The notes beneath the pieces were generated by a model that searched no databases, was not told where the DNA came from, and saw only the letters and a list, made by a program, of their open reading frames with translations. Positions 12,763 to 23,985 of a stretch of DNA of 64,000 nucleotides are shown piece after piece. The position numbers and the translations under genes were made by a program. Within the stretch, counting starts at the first letter, position 1; each line of letters begins with the position of its first letter. The stretch is from Syncephalis plumigaleata (lineage: Eukaryota; Zoopagomycota; Zoopagomycetes; Zoopagales; Piptocephalidaceae), in contig JAIXMF010000002.1 in the NCBI GenBank assembly GCA_025201365.1, positions 1,116,001 through 1,180,000 on the forward strand. Reading direction: 5' to 3'.

Positions 12763-13452
12763 TTAAGCCTTCTTGGCCGCTGCTGCCTTCTTAGCGGGAG
12801 CTGCCGCCTTCTTGGTAGTGGCCGACTTGCTGGTGGTGGACTTCTTCGTGGCAGCCTTCTTCGCTGCTGTAGCAGGCTTCTTGGCGGTAGTGCTTCCGCT
12901 CTTCTTGGGGGCAGCTGCCTTCTTAGCGGTGGCGGGCTTCTTGGTGGTTGAGGAGGCCTTCTTAGCGGCGGCGGCCTTCTTAGCGGCGGCGGCCTTCTTA
13001 GCGGCGGCGGCCTTCTTAGCGGCGGCGGCCTTCTTGTTATCGCCCGACTTCTTGGTAGTGGAGGCCTTCTTAGCGGCGGTTGGTTTCTTAGCAGCGGGCT
13101 TGCTCGCCTTCTTCACGGCCGGCTTCTTCTCGCCCTCCGACTTGGACTTCTTGACAAGCTTAATCGGACCGGATGGACCCTTTGGCTGGGCGAAATCGTT
13201 CTTCTCAACACCACGCTTGATGGCAGCGTTAATCAAAATGTCGACATTACCGGTAAGATTGGGGTAGTTGGCGTGAATGTACTTCTTGATGGCCTGGCGC
13301 GATGAACCCATACGCTCCTTGAGGTTGGTGATAGCCTCAGTGATCATATCCTTGTAGGATGGATGCTCAGTGGCTTGAGCACGCTTCTTGGAGGCCGAGG
13401 CAGCCTTAGCCTTAGGAGCGGCGGTAGTAGTGTTGGCAGTAGTGGCAGACAT
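12763..13452 (-). CDS. Linker histone H1
   Basis: A nuclear protein that binds linker DNA at the nucleosome entry/exit site and compacts chromatin. The 229-residue intronless frame has a short Ala/Thr N-terminus and a globular H15 winged helix at about residues 30-105 (HPSYKDMITEAI, SSRQAIKKYI, LINAAIKRGVEKNDF, GPIKLVKK). A long Lys/Ala/Pro C-terminal tail made of KKAAA-type repeats follows. Part of the tail is a DNA tandem array of 18 bp units (about 12957-13035) encoding AAAAKK. ATG 13452 is the only sensible start. A CCAAT box with an adjoining TGCAAAT octamer-like element lies about 400 bp upstream. The plus-strand open frame over the same DNA is an antisense artefact of the Ala/Lys codon bias. 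Confidence 0.95.
   Translation of the reverse strand: MSATTANTTTAAPKAKAASASKKRAQATEHPSYKDMITEAITNLKERMGSSRQAIKKYIHANYPNLTGNVDILINAAIKRGVEKNDFAQPKGPSGPIKLVKKSKSEGEKKPAVKKASKPAAKKPTAAKKASTTKKSGDNKKAAAAKKAAAAKKAAAAKKAAAAKKASSTTKKPATAKKAAAPKKSGSTTAKKPATAAKKAATKKSTTSKSATTKKAAAPAKKAAAAKKA
12957..13035 (-). repeat. 18 bp coding tandem repeat in the H1 tail
   Basis: At least four near-identical copies of an 18 bp unit encoding AAAAKK, giving the regular Lys-pair spacing of the H1 C-terminal domain. Such arrays change length readily by slippage in steps that preserve the frame. Confidence 0.85.
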
Positions 13453-14404
13453 TCTTTATAATAATGTAGAACACTAGAAATAGTAGAGTTTATAGAATAT
13501 CGATGATATAAGAAGTAAGTACGTGTACTAATAGTTGAGAAACACACAGGATTACACTGTGAGATCCCGTTCTTCTTTCACCTCTCTTATACTTACACGT
13601 CGAATATGGACGAATAACAATTCAAACTGGACTAGAGGTGGTGGTAAGAGTAACCGCGTGTGCGTGTGGTAGTGATGGTTCCTGCTGTTGTTGTTGTTGC
13701 TATAACAAGTGTGAACACGTAGAGTGACAAGGATGGGGGATGGAAAATGAAGCGGATGGCCGCGTATGGGTAGGCTTATCACCAAGCTTTATACGCTAGC
13801 AGAATCATTTAACACATTTCGATTTCCCACTGTTGGTCATGGGACTTGCTTACCTCTGATTGGTGCAAATGTTTGGCTGAATCGAAATCCTTTGTTTTGA
13901 TTTTCAACTCGCCCTTCTCCAATATCCGTGTTTAGACCTACACACCCGCTCACATTAGGATAATGGTAGCGCGAATGTCACCTCGAGAGAAATTTTATTC
14001 TGTCCTCGGTCGTGTTCGCGTATTTCTTTCTCGTTCAACACTGTTACTATTACTAAGATAATACACATACATATATATGCACATGTCTACATATGTAAAT
14101 CGCAATAAACGTATCAATGGTTCAAATGTTTATGATGTATAGTACAATAGTACGCGTTTGCATGGATCACACATACTCACTCTTTCATCGCTGCTTATAG
14201 CTGCAATAAGTAGTAGTAAGTAGTGCAGCCACCATGACGACCAGAGTCATAGTTATAGTGGATAAGGAAAGTAAAATAGGGAAAAATAAATGGAAACCGA
14301 GTAGTCAGCAAGCAAAAGCAATCAATTGATCGAGCTCACACACACACACGCACAAACACAAACACATGTATCAAGATAATAAAAGAACGAAATGTCGTAA
14401 GAAA
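13453..14404. other. Intergenic region upstream of histone H1
   Basis: Nothing coding is seen. It holds the H1 promoter (CCAAT and octamer-like pair at 13856-13870) and the 3' flank of the ITC1-like gene, including an AC-rich microsatellite near 14337-14365. Confidence 0.6.
13856..13870 (-). promoter_or_regulatory. CCAAT box plus octamer-like element of H1
   Basis: The plus strand reads CTGATTGGTGCAAAT. On the gene strand this is ATTTGCA next to CCAATCAG, a reverse CCAAT box abutting an ATTTGCAT-like octamer. These elements are characteristic of histone promoters in many eukaryotes. It lies about 400 bp upstream of the H1 start codon. Function is inferred from sequence only. Confidence 0.5.
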
Positions 14405-17400
14405 CTAGATTTTTCCAGGACCATGATTGACATATTGTAAGTAGGGTTCTTGTGTAGCGGTTGCTGTTGTATGATTACGTTGACGCGTACTACGTCTCGT
14501 GTTATCCGGTGGAACTATTTGCTTCTGATCCTCCTGTATATGTATGCATGTATAGAAAACAAGTTAGTTAAATGTCGATGACTACTACGTATTTTGTAGG
14601 TATACTAGTACAAAGGAATCTTACCAATTGTTGTAGCTGATGGAATGTTTCCATTTTCTCAACAATCGTATCTCGATGCTTGTCCAGAACACGACGTAGA
14701 TGCATTTCTCGTTCACCGCGTGTATCTAGACCGGCTCGTAATTGATCAAGCTAAATGTCATATGTTAATACGGTTTATATTACTTGCCCAGCCTCTCTAC
14801 TAAACGCTTACCTGCTCCGGTTGATTAATGTAAAGCCAACGATTGGCATGTTGAGTCGTCCACATGTGACTCCAAAGCGCCTTTAGATAGCTGGAACTAT
14901 TCTCGAGTAACTCGCGTTCATCGTCCATGGGCGGTTGAATATACAATCGCTCACCCGTATTAGCGTCGGGATAGCCTGCCATGCTAGCTATAAACCAGTA
15001 GCGTCGATACCATCGATCATAGCCGAGTGGTGTAGCGCGAACAGCTAGACAACGACTAATATCACGATCAAGTTTATCTCGCTAATAAATATGTGTATGT
15101 TTTTACGTAAAAGACACAATTAGTACAAGTATGTCCTATACGCAGTGTCGTGTCACTTCTTGAATCTAAAGCTCACCTTACGATAAAGTGCTCGTTCCTC
15201 ATCGTCTAACTTTCGTCGTAACCGTTGCTCTTCCCTTGCCTTGTCAGCTTCCCGTTGACGTTGCGCCTCCTTTATCTCTCGTTCCAAGTTCTTGACTCGT
15301 AGTTTAGCTTGTCGTGCAGTTAATCCATTACCGTTACTACTACTCAAGAGAAAGAGAAAGAGAAATAGTAATAGTACTGGTTTAGCAACATGTATGTGAT
15401 TAGCATGCTTGCTGATCATTTCCACTTACCCGTCATCACTTTCATGAGCTGTATCATGAGAGGCAGACATCGGCGTACCCTCTCGGTCGCCGTTGGCTGA
15501 AGCGGCATCACTATCGGTACCGGCAGTTAAGCTAACTTCCAATCGTTGTGCCACACTAATCACATAGTATTAACATGAGTACACTCAATTATTGTCCAGT
15601 AACCGCTACTTACACTTTCTTTAGTTCACGACTAACATCCACACGTTCTTTACGTAACTCGGCCACTTTCTCTGAAGCTGTATCCATACCATTTCTAATT
15701 CATAATGTCATTAGTGATCAGGCTACTATTATGAATGCAACAACAACGCAACACTTACCTAATCACCGTGCCATCCACGATAAGATCCGTGAGCCAACGG
15801 TAAATGGCCAGTTTCTGCTCTGGCTTCAATGTCACGTAATTTTCAGCCAAATCCTCGCATGATGTACCGGTATTTGTCAAATGCTGTACAATTACCGTAT
15901 AACCAGGTAGCAATTCTTCATTGGCCAACTAAACAACGGCAACAGCAGTAATATATATATATATAATTAGCACAAATAATCGTGTAATAGATTATTCCAT
16001 ACCTCATGCATGCATCCTAATAATCGTGCCTCCCAGTGTGTTTCATCGTTAGCCGACTGCCACCATTGTAGACTCTTTTTATGTAAAGTGAGATCATCCA
16101 AGGGATCATTCAATGGCTCATCTACGCTCATACGCTCCTTATCATCGAACGATTCCTTCTTATTATTTAATGCTGCTTTCTTGCGAGTATTAGATCGCAT
16201 TGCAGTTCTTTTCCCATTGTACTCTTCTTCCTCCTCCTCCTCCTCTTCCTCTTCTTCAGATTCGGATGCAGATTCACCAGATTCGTCAGAGTCCGCATTT
16301 TCCTCACTCGAATCTTCCATTCGCGACTTGAGTTCTTCTCTATCTTCGGCCGCACAATGCAATAGAGCAGCATAGGAAGCGGCTGTCATATTACACGTCG
16401 GATAGATTGTACTATGTAGAATGGATTGTCGGAAATCATGAAGTGAGAATGCTGTCAAATTCAATGGAACACTATCATGTAGTCAGTATGCCAATGTCAT
16501 AAATGATAATAGTAATATCATGCTAATATACTAACCAGAACGTAGATAGAAATCCCCATATTTCAAATAGATCATGGAACCACGCACTCTCCACATTAAT
16601 CGTTAATTCCGATGTAGGCTGCGCACTACCCACTAATAATAAATCCTCGATTGGATATTTAACTTTCTCTTCTGGTGCTAGTTAGTTTTCCACATCATAT
16701 TAGTACTTGTAGTTGCTATTACTTTCTATCTATCTATCTCCCTGTTCTAATTTACCTTTAATACGCTTATCAGCTACTGTATGATTCTCTTCGTTTGATC
16801 GCTTCTCCGGTACAAATCGATGTTCCATTCGTTCTTCCGGTGTTTGCAATGCAGCTGGCAGCTATACACTGATTGTCAGCAACTAACTGCGCATTCATCT
16901 ATATTGATATCACATAGTAACACTTACCCGTTTCTTGGGTCGTTTCTTGGCTGCCTCTTCGCGTTGCAGTTCCAATTCCTTAGGAAGTTGCGATGAAATA
17001 TTATAAATATGAGCAATCTCTGGCTACAAATCATCATTGATATTATTCGTCAGCATTAGCTTAATGAATCAATAAACATGCTCATTATAACTCGTATAGC
17101 ATGACTAGTTACCTTGACAATCCAGGGTGCATTGGCGTAGTTATCCTTAATGGCAGCCTCTCGAATAAATTGACGAAGTAGCTGCTTGGTGAATGTTTGT
17201 CGATTACGACTATTCAACAAGTAGATATGAGTATTCTTTTCTTATTATATTACGCTTATATCTGTGACCACTTACCTAAGGAAACTTCCCTCGACCACCA
17301 TCTCCGTGGGATGTCTACCGAATACATCAATCATGCAGACTCGATACTCGACCTCTGACGCATCCGCCATATCCAACTCGTCAGGTGGCGGGGATGGCAT

Positions 17401-17959
17401 TGGCACATCATTGAGAATATGCTGTAGACTGGTGCGCGGTCTACGCGGTAACACCTGAGTGACACGCACCGCATAGGGTAGGCCGTCCTCGCCCTGGTAG
17501 TTTAACGGTTCGTCGATGAAGAAACGATGCTGCAGCTTGCTGAATGCTTCATCCACCAATGCATCAATACGCGACGTCTGGAATTGAACCATCTTAAGCA
17601 CGGCACGGCGTAGTCCATGTGACGGCAGTCGTTCCTCAATCTCCTGTCGTGAGCGTTGCTCGGAGGCAAGTGCCTCCTCATAGGTAAGATTCTGACGACC
17701 CGTGTGTTCACACTGCCAAACCGGCTTACGATAGAATTGATAACGCGCTAGATAATCACTATAAGCCACGCATACATACATATACGCATACACGTACATG
17801 GTTAATATTATCGCATTCATCATGAGCAATTATCACTTACTCGTACGAGCGAAATACTTCACCGGTGAATCGAATCATCCAGCATGGTTGGTCCGACTCT
17901 TCACGTTCATAACTGGGTAGCGACACCAGTGCTACACGTTTTCGCCGAAATAGCGGCAT
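14405..17959 (-). CDS. ITC1: ITC1/ACF1-like subunit of an ISWI chromatin remodeller
   Basis: Accessory subunit that targets an ISWI ATPase to nucleosomes in the nucleus (ISW2 complex in yeast). Fourteen exons can be placed: 17959-17841, 17758-17276, 17209-17113, 17023-16928, 16861-16756, 16677-16536, 16471-16003, 15928-15759, 15694-15614, 15555-15430, 15342-15177, 15081-14812, 14750-14625, 14533-14405. They sum to 2580 nt (859 residues) with consistent phases. Domains in order: N-terminal WAC domain (MPLFRRKRV, CWMIRFTGEVF, DDYLARYQFYRKPVWQCEHTG); DDT-like segment (WFHDLFEIWGFLSTF); a long acidic run (eleven Glu) with basic linkers; WHIM motifs (LKPEQKLAIYRWLTDLIVDG and PLGYDRWYRRYWFI); a charged coiled coil between them. 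There is no PHD finger or bromodomain, as in yeast Itc1 and unlike animal ACF1. Confidence 0.92.
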
Positions 17960-19435
17960 AGCTTATTATTGTCAATTGTAATATGTAAATATATAGATAT
18001 CGTTCTGTTGTAGCAATACGAGAGTGCGAACCAGTTGTCTAGGTTAGCTGTCAGCCTAGTAGTTGAATAAGATTGAACGTTCTGATCAGTAAAGAGATTG
18101 TGAAGCTAATCCCCACGCGCGTGTTCACCAGCAATCAATGACCCGACTCTTCCGGTATTTATTTTTTTCTCTTTGCTTCCAATAGTATATAATAGCATAT
18201 ACGCCAGAACTAGTCGTCTAACCAGTATATTGGTATGGTATCAAATAGATATGATAAATAGTAGTATAAGTAGTAGTAGAAGAGCAGATTTGATTGCTGT
18301 AAATAACTACCAAAACGAAAGGGATAGGAAAAGGAAAGGGGGAAGCTAAGGTAGGTAACGGGAAGAATTGCAGCAGTTGTAGTTGCAGCAGCAGCAGCAG
18401 CAATAACAGCAATAACAGCAACAACAATAATAGCAACAGCAGCAGCAGAATAGTAGCAGCAGGTAGCCCTGAAGAACTGCTTGTTCCGAGGATCTTTATT
18501 GGTTTCCACCACCATGCCACAAACATTTTTTTATCCACAACCAACCCGAATGCTCCATTAGCATTTACCATTATTGGACAGCAAGGTATCATCCATCCTA
18601 CAGCAATTTCACTATAATCCACACATCGCATGTATTACACTAATAACGTGCATTCACTTACATTCAAATAACCGTGTAGTTCACTTCATAATTCATTTGT
18701 TTACATGTCGTCTCTACTGACTTTGCAACATAATAGATCGATTATTAATAAACCGATCAGATGTGACGTGGTCATGATTCATAGATTACATGAATATATA
18801 TTTGTATTAGATCATGTCAATAATCGATATTCACTGCATCATGTACGCGATTATACTATTGTAGACCGATGGCAAATCATTGTCGTCATCAAACAATACA
18901 ATCAATTTGCGTGGTATTCAAAATGAACGACAAAACATACGAGTCGAATGAAATAAACGTGAAAATAATATGGCGGAGTACGGTGACACTGTGAGATCTT
19001 GAAACCCCACCTGATTGGTCGACACAAGTCACTCGGCATGCGAGGGGGGAGAAAGGGAAAGGTCCGCGCACCATTCGATTTCCGTTTTTTGTTGCGTTGT
19101 CAAGGGTACATCGAGGTTGGTATACACTTTTTACATTATCATTACGATTACCACACCAACTGTCAACTTATTGGTACTCGATAGGTAGCTAGCAAGCAGC
19201 TCTATCTGTCTAGACTAGTTGCATACATATTTGTGCTAATAATAAAATAATACATATATATAATTCAGAGTGAATAGAAGTGTGACTGATTGATGTCGTG
19301 TTGATTTGGAAAGCAAACATATCATATCATATTATTATTATAACATTATAGTAAATAGTTCAGCTACATGTCAATTACCGTAGATACTTGTAGTTTATAA
19401 TTTATTTTATATATATATATATATCAAAGCATGAA
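17960..19435. other. Intergenic region with CAG-type repeat
   Basis: About 1.5 kb between the start of the ITC1-like gene and the end of the RBR gene. A CAG/CAA-rich tract spans about 18367-18470 and makes poly-Leu and poly-Gln open frames on both strands. A CCAAT-type ATTGG motif lies near 19013. I see no credible gene; a minus-strand frame at 18218-18631 is mostly repeat-encoded leucine. Confidence 0.6.
18367..18470. repeat. Imperfect CAG/CAA/TAG trinucleotide repeat
   Basis: Runs of GCAGCAGCA and CAATAACAG in non-coding DNA. It would encode poly-Gln or poly-Leu if translated, but no flanking gene structure supports that. Confidence 0.8.
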
Positions 19436-20904
19436 TCAATTTCTGGGTTTGCACCTGTTGACACAGCAGTAATCCTTTACATTCCATTTGCCTCCACAAT
19501 GATAGCAGCTGTTGCGTTTTTGTAATTAGATGAATGATTAGTAAGTGAAAGAGATAGATGACAAGGAAATTAGCAACTTACAAATGAGAACCGCATCGAC
19601 AGCTGATGTGTGGACATCCTGCTGTACGCTCTACACCGGCACGACAATCTGGACATCGACTCCATTTGTTTGAATCGATCAGTCTCAATGTTTGCAAGTC
19701 CTCGGGAGATCGTTCGGAATCCGGTAGCTTTTGATAATCACGACATGAATAGCCTAGATGATCGTGCACACGTAGGTATACATAAATATTACTGGCAATG
19801 CCAGTGTTGTATCATTCAGCTAGGATTACACACACCTCTATGATAGATGACTCGGCATCGGGTACATATCACGCTGTTGCAATAGGGACATTGAGCCTCT
19901 GTACCATTGCCTAATAGTTGATAGTCCACCTCTACAATTTTACCGCATTGCTTTACTGGACAATAGATCTAGATGGTAATAAAGCGATTCTTTAGTATTA
20001 AATCTTTACTTTGAGTGCATTACGTCATCATAAAATACTTGCCTTATACTGCACAGCGTGTAAAGCCCGTTTCTCGCACCAACTCTTGAATTCGTTGTGC
20101 TTCAATGCTCGCTCGGCTACATTATCGCTAATGTCGAGCTGGCATTTCGGTTCAGGACATTTAACGGGGAAGCATTGCTCCTTCTCCTGCACTTTACTCC
20201 AAATGGCTTTGCCTAAACAGTCGTTACAGAAAGTGTGACCACAATCGAGTGGTCGACCGAACAAGTTAATATCCTTAAACTTCTCAACATTAGGCTGGGC
20301 AATAAATGGTTCAAAGCAAATACTACAATTCCATTCGATGTCCAAGTATTGCACGACCTCGGGCTTTTTCTTAACTGCACCATTAGATCCTATAGCGTAT
20401 GTATACTACTGATTTTAATCTTACCTCATGACTAGGGGAATAAGCAGTTGCTGGTGCTTTGCCCTTTGCTTTACTTGACAAATCATTCGATTCCGAGCTG
20501 TCTTCGCTGTTGGGAAGAGCTGCCGTCGAACTAGTCGCACTCGTTGTATCTTCTTGATGCCATTTCTCCGCCATCATATTTGCTTGCTGCCAGTCGTCTT
20601 CCTGCTGTATTATATCCTTGATTGTCTGGGCTGTGCCCTCGTCCACGCCACTCAAGTCGTTATCCGGTGGTAGCTGCGTGACATAGAGTGCATGTGTATC
20701 CTTTGGTTTTGACGGTAATGGTGATTCCTTCTTCTCGGCAACGTCTTCCTTATGCCATTGCTCTGCGCAAACTTGCGATAATAGCCAGTCCTTATCGGTT
20801 TGCAATTGGGCTATGATAGCTTGTCGGTCATTGGGATCCACATCCTTGAATTGCTCGTCAAGACTGAGATTCGCGAAGAAAGTTGTAAGTTCAGAGGTAG
20901 ACAT
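19436..20904 (-). CDS. RBR-type (RING1-IBR-RING2) E3 ubiquitin ligase
   Basis: RBR ligases take ubiquitin from an E2 on RING1, pass it to a catalytic cysteine in RING2, then to substrate. Five exons: 20904-20425, 20369-20043, 19968-19836, 19753-19582, 19508-19436; total 1185 nt, 394 residues. RING1 begins near residue 170 (CSICFEPF, CGHTFCNDC, CPEPKC). The IBR follows (YCPVKQCGK, CPYCNSVICTRC). RING2 reads WSRCPDCRAGVERTAGCPH, with the GC cysteine at the catalytic position, ending CYHCGG. The N-terminal third carries two related segments ending AEQWHKED and AEKWHQED, which I cannot assign to a domain. Intron 2 uses a GC donor (AAG|GCAAGT) and intron 1 an unusual AAG acceptor. The target is unknown. 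Confidence 0.9.
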
Positions 20905-21480
20905 TGCTAAAAAGCACTAAGAAAAGTGAAGTGGAAAAAACAAATGGATAAAGAAAGTACGAATAAAGAATTGCCCTCACATGCAAGTGGAAAATCATGG
21001 TCACATATCGAGTGTGATTGTCCAAGAATGATAGACAGTGATTAGCATTGCAGCTTGCTATACAAAGTTACGTGATTGAAGCTTTATTATAAATAGCTAG
21101 TACGTGGTCTTTTGCGGTAGGTTTTCCTTTTTTCCTTAATGATAGCAATTGGATAATCAAGTCGATACAAGTTGCTAATACGATAATATTCTACTGTAAC
21201 AGCAGCATACATTCTTTAGATTCGAAGGGTAAGATAATATTTTACAATGTAATCTATAAGGATAGTTACAATTAAATACGACGAGAAATAATCGGTAAGT
21301 TACTTTAGATTAATTACCGCTTCGTTGTAAGCTTACTGAAGATAAACATACCGTCAAACACGATGTATTTTTCTAATATTGATTACTTCCATTCGTTTTA
21401 AAAGTGACGACATCAATTAAATGTTGATAAAAATAGCTTGCTATTATTATATACAAATATATATTAACCGCTATTAGTCA
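20905..21480. other. AT-rich intergenic segment
   Basis: 5' flank of the RBR gene. Nothing recognisable is coded up to the edge of the inverted duplication at 21481. Confidence 0.5.
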
Positions 21481-22450
21481 TTTGAAGGGATGGTCAAATA
21501 CTGGTTATACAGCTAAATTCATTTATTATTAGTCTTACAGCCTGTATTGATACACATATGATACACCATTAAAGAAGAAGATGAGCGGATGTGCATTATT
21601 CTAACTCCCTAATCCTGCCCTGATACAAGTATACCTATGTAGAAATAGTCTATGACGAATTATAAACAGTCATTGTTAACTACGGGGAGTAGCAAATGTC
21701 ATAGCATGTCCATTGTAGTTGCTGAATTGATGCATACGACATGATTGCTTACTGGTTTATTGTTTCAGAATGAGAGCGAACTACAAGGAGCTACATTGTT
21801 ATGCTTCCTTTCTGTATTCTACGTCCTGTTTCAATACTTGCTAAATATAACCAGACTATACCCAGTAGGGAGCATAGAACGATATCGATGATTCGTGCCA
21901 GTATGTCCAGCATGAACTGGAAAACAGGTAAGTAAAAAGGACTAAAAGGTTGCAATGGAAGCATGTTGCTGCCTCATGACTATGAGATACTGGACAAACT
22001 TGTAATGTTCTTGGATTGACAACCGTATAAATACACGAGTAAATAAACATCATCTACAAGCTAAGCATCAAGCACACACACACATATTCATACTCTCTAC
22101 TCAATCTTCTAATCGCTACAAGCAGTAGTAGTATTTATTACTTGTTTACCTGAACACTAGTTTACCATCAACCTAATTATCCCGGACTGGAGCCATATAC
22201 ACATTCATCAACTATCCCGCTATTAACAAGTATCAACACAACCATGAAGCTCTCCACCTTCAAGATTGCCGCATTCGTAGCCGCCACCACTATTTGTATC
22301 AGTAATGCGGTCGAAGCCTTATCCGCACAAAAGCAGCATTGCCTAATCAACGAGATACGTGCCAAGGAAGGCAAGCAACCATTTATCCACGATGCTAGTC
22401 TAGCAAAGGTGGCCGAAGAACGAGCTCTTGCCATGGCTGAAGAGCGCTGG
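21481..22450 (+). repeat. Inverted segmental duplication, copy 1 (CAP gene promoter and 5' CDS)
   Basis: About 970 bp matching 46430-47400 in reverse orientation with only small indels and scattered substitutions. The match starts at TTTGAAGGGATGGTCAAATA, covers the whole upstream region and the first roughly 65 codons of the CAP gene at 22244, and fades near 22450. Within the later coding region the two copies differ strongly. Confidence 0.9.
22026..22033 (+). promoter_or_regulatory. TATA box of the first CAP gene
   Basis: TATAAATA about 210 bp upstream of ATG 22244, conserved at the same place in the duplicate copy (46850-46857, reverse). A long 5' UTR would be implied. Confidence 0.5.
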
Positions 22451-22735
22451 GTACCTCCTCAGCCAATACCTGGACCAAGCTTTGAGGAACTTCTCCAGGA
22501 AATTGACCCTGACTCTAAATTAAAATCACTCAGAGGCAGTGCCGGTATAGGTCCTACCGATGAAGAAATTGTATCTAATCTTAATGGATCACCAGCAAAT
22601 TACGCAATGATACGCGGTAGCTCGACGCATCTTGGAATTGGATTTGCTAAAATCCAAAACACTTACTATTGGGTGCATGTTCTAGGTACAGACACGAAAG
22701 CATCGAAAAAAGTCGAAACATGTCCCGAGTTTTGA
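22244..22735 (+). CDS. Secreted CAP/SCP-like protein, paralogue 1
   Basis: 163 residues, intronless. A signal peptide is clear (MKLSTFKIAAFVAATTICIS, cleavage probably after SNAVEA). The mature part resembles the CAP superfamily (CRISP, antigen 5, PR-1): CLINEIRAKEGKQPFIHDAS then LAKVAEERALAMAEE looks like the N-terminal helix, and STHLGIGFA...YYWVHVLG like the C-terminal strand region. The CAP tetrad histidines are not evident, and only two cysteines remain after the signal (CLINE and CPEF). Fungal CAP proteins act outside the cell, binding sterols or lipids or taking part in host interaction; the role here is unknown. It is a close paralogue of the gene at 46108-46641: the first 60 or so residues are nearly identical and the rest diverged. 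Convergent with the hydrolase gene downstream. Confidence 0.75.
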   Translation: MKLSTFKIAAFVAATTICISNAVEALSAQKQHCLINEIRAKEGKQPFIHDASLAKVAEERALAMAEERWVPPQPIPGPSFEELLQEIDPDSKLKSLRGSAGIGPTDEEIVSNLNGSPANYAMIRGSSTHLGIGFAKIQNTYYWVHVLGTDTKASKKVETCPEF

Positions 22736-23034
22736 TTCTATTAAAAATTAGTAAATAAGCAATGTGTAGTTTAATTGACATGCTAGGCCATTATAATAAA
22801 GCAATATTATACTGAGCGTAATAACGGAAAGGTACATATGTGCAAGATATATGATGCTTCTTCATACGAGAATCAATACGACCATAATAAGTGATTGTTA
22901 TATGAGAGCAGGTAAATACCCTACGAGTAATCTGACTATCATACATTGCATGTGTAAACAACTATACTATCTTTTAACGTGGAAAATACGAGACGAGACA
23001 TGACATGACATGACATGACAAGCTTACGTGTTTA

Positions 23035-23985
23035 CTATTGAGATTTGACAAATGACATAACTCGTTCAAAAGCTGTTTCTGCAGATGTCTTGTCATAAGC
23101 CTCGGGACGTTTCTCATTCATAAATGCATGACCAGCATCGTATCGGTGGAATTCGTACCTAGAGTGTAAATAGTTCATCGCGATCAGTCAATATGCTCGT
23201 ACGTCGGCTTTAATTCTCATTGCTTACCGAACACCGCTCTTCTTCAGTTTCTCCTCGTAAGCATCGGCGGTAGGCGGATCAGAGAAACCTTTATGGTCAT
23301 CGAGTCTTCCGAAATGGGCCTGTACGGGAATCTTGGTATCCTCCAAGTTGCACAGAGTGGAAGGTGGAATGCCGTAGAATGGCGCGGCAGCATCGAATAC
23401 GTCAGCGTTCAAAACGGCCGATGCAGCAGCTAACGCGCCACCCATACAGAAACCAGTGACGACAACCTTGCCACATCCTTGACTGCGTAGGTAAGATGCC
23501 GCAGCGTGGATTTCCTTGACAGCTGCGGGCCAGTCTAGCCCAGTCATAAGATGCTTGGCTTCATCCGGTGTAGCGGCCACTCGACCATGGTAAAGGTCGG
23601 GCACCAAAGAAAGTAGACCGTTGTCGGCGAACTTTTGCGCCAATATCTTCATGGCCTCGTTAATACCCCACCATTCCTGGACAATAACAATGCCGTGAGT
23701 AGCGGAAGCGGCAGTTTGCTCGGATGGCTTCACTAAATAGCCGCTGGCGCCGTCGTAGCTAACGTCCATGTTGACTTGGAATGTAGTGCTAAAGGCGCGA
23801 GTAAATGTTCGTGAACAACAAGTTGCAATAAAGCGAGTCGAGGATAGTCGAGGAAAGACAGCGAGTTGACCGGATAAAGCAACCGACATTGTGACGAATA
23901 TATATCCAAGTTGGGCGGTCGTGAAGCGTATAGCAGTCCTCTTATTAATAATTCCAATTGGTTTCAGTAGGAAATGAGGGCTCAT
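23035..23985 (-). CDS. Dienelactone hydrolase family protein
   Basis: Alpha/beta hydrolase of the DLH family (carboxymethylenebutenolidase-like; yeast Aim2 is a relative). Two exons, 23985-23228 and 23158-23035, give 293 residues. The catalytic triad is visible: nucleophile Cys in GFCMGGALA, Asp in GRLDDHKGF, His in DAGHAFMNE (exon 2). The QEWWGINEAMKILAQKFADN block near the start of the domain is also typical. The first 70 residues are an Arg/Ser-rich extension; an internal ATG at 23889 (MSVALSGQLAVFPRLSSTRF) would make a good mitochondrial presequence, so the start could be either. Substrate unknown; the family acts on cyclic esters. Confidence 0.9.

Noticed and set aside
12773-13267. 164-codon plus-strand open frame rich in Ala/Phe/Leu
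   Set aside because: It is the exact antisense of the histone H1 tail; Ala/Lys codon use on the minus strand leaves the other strand without stops.
18218-18631. 137-codon minus-strand frame with a poly-Leu run
   Set aside because: Most of it is translated CAG/CAA repeat; no homology, splice pattern or neighbouring exon supports a gene.
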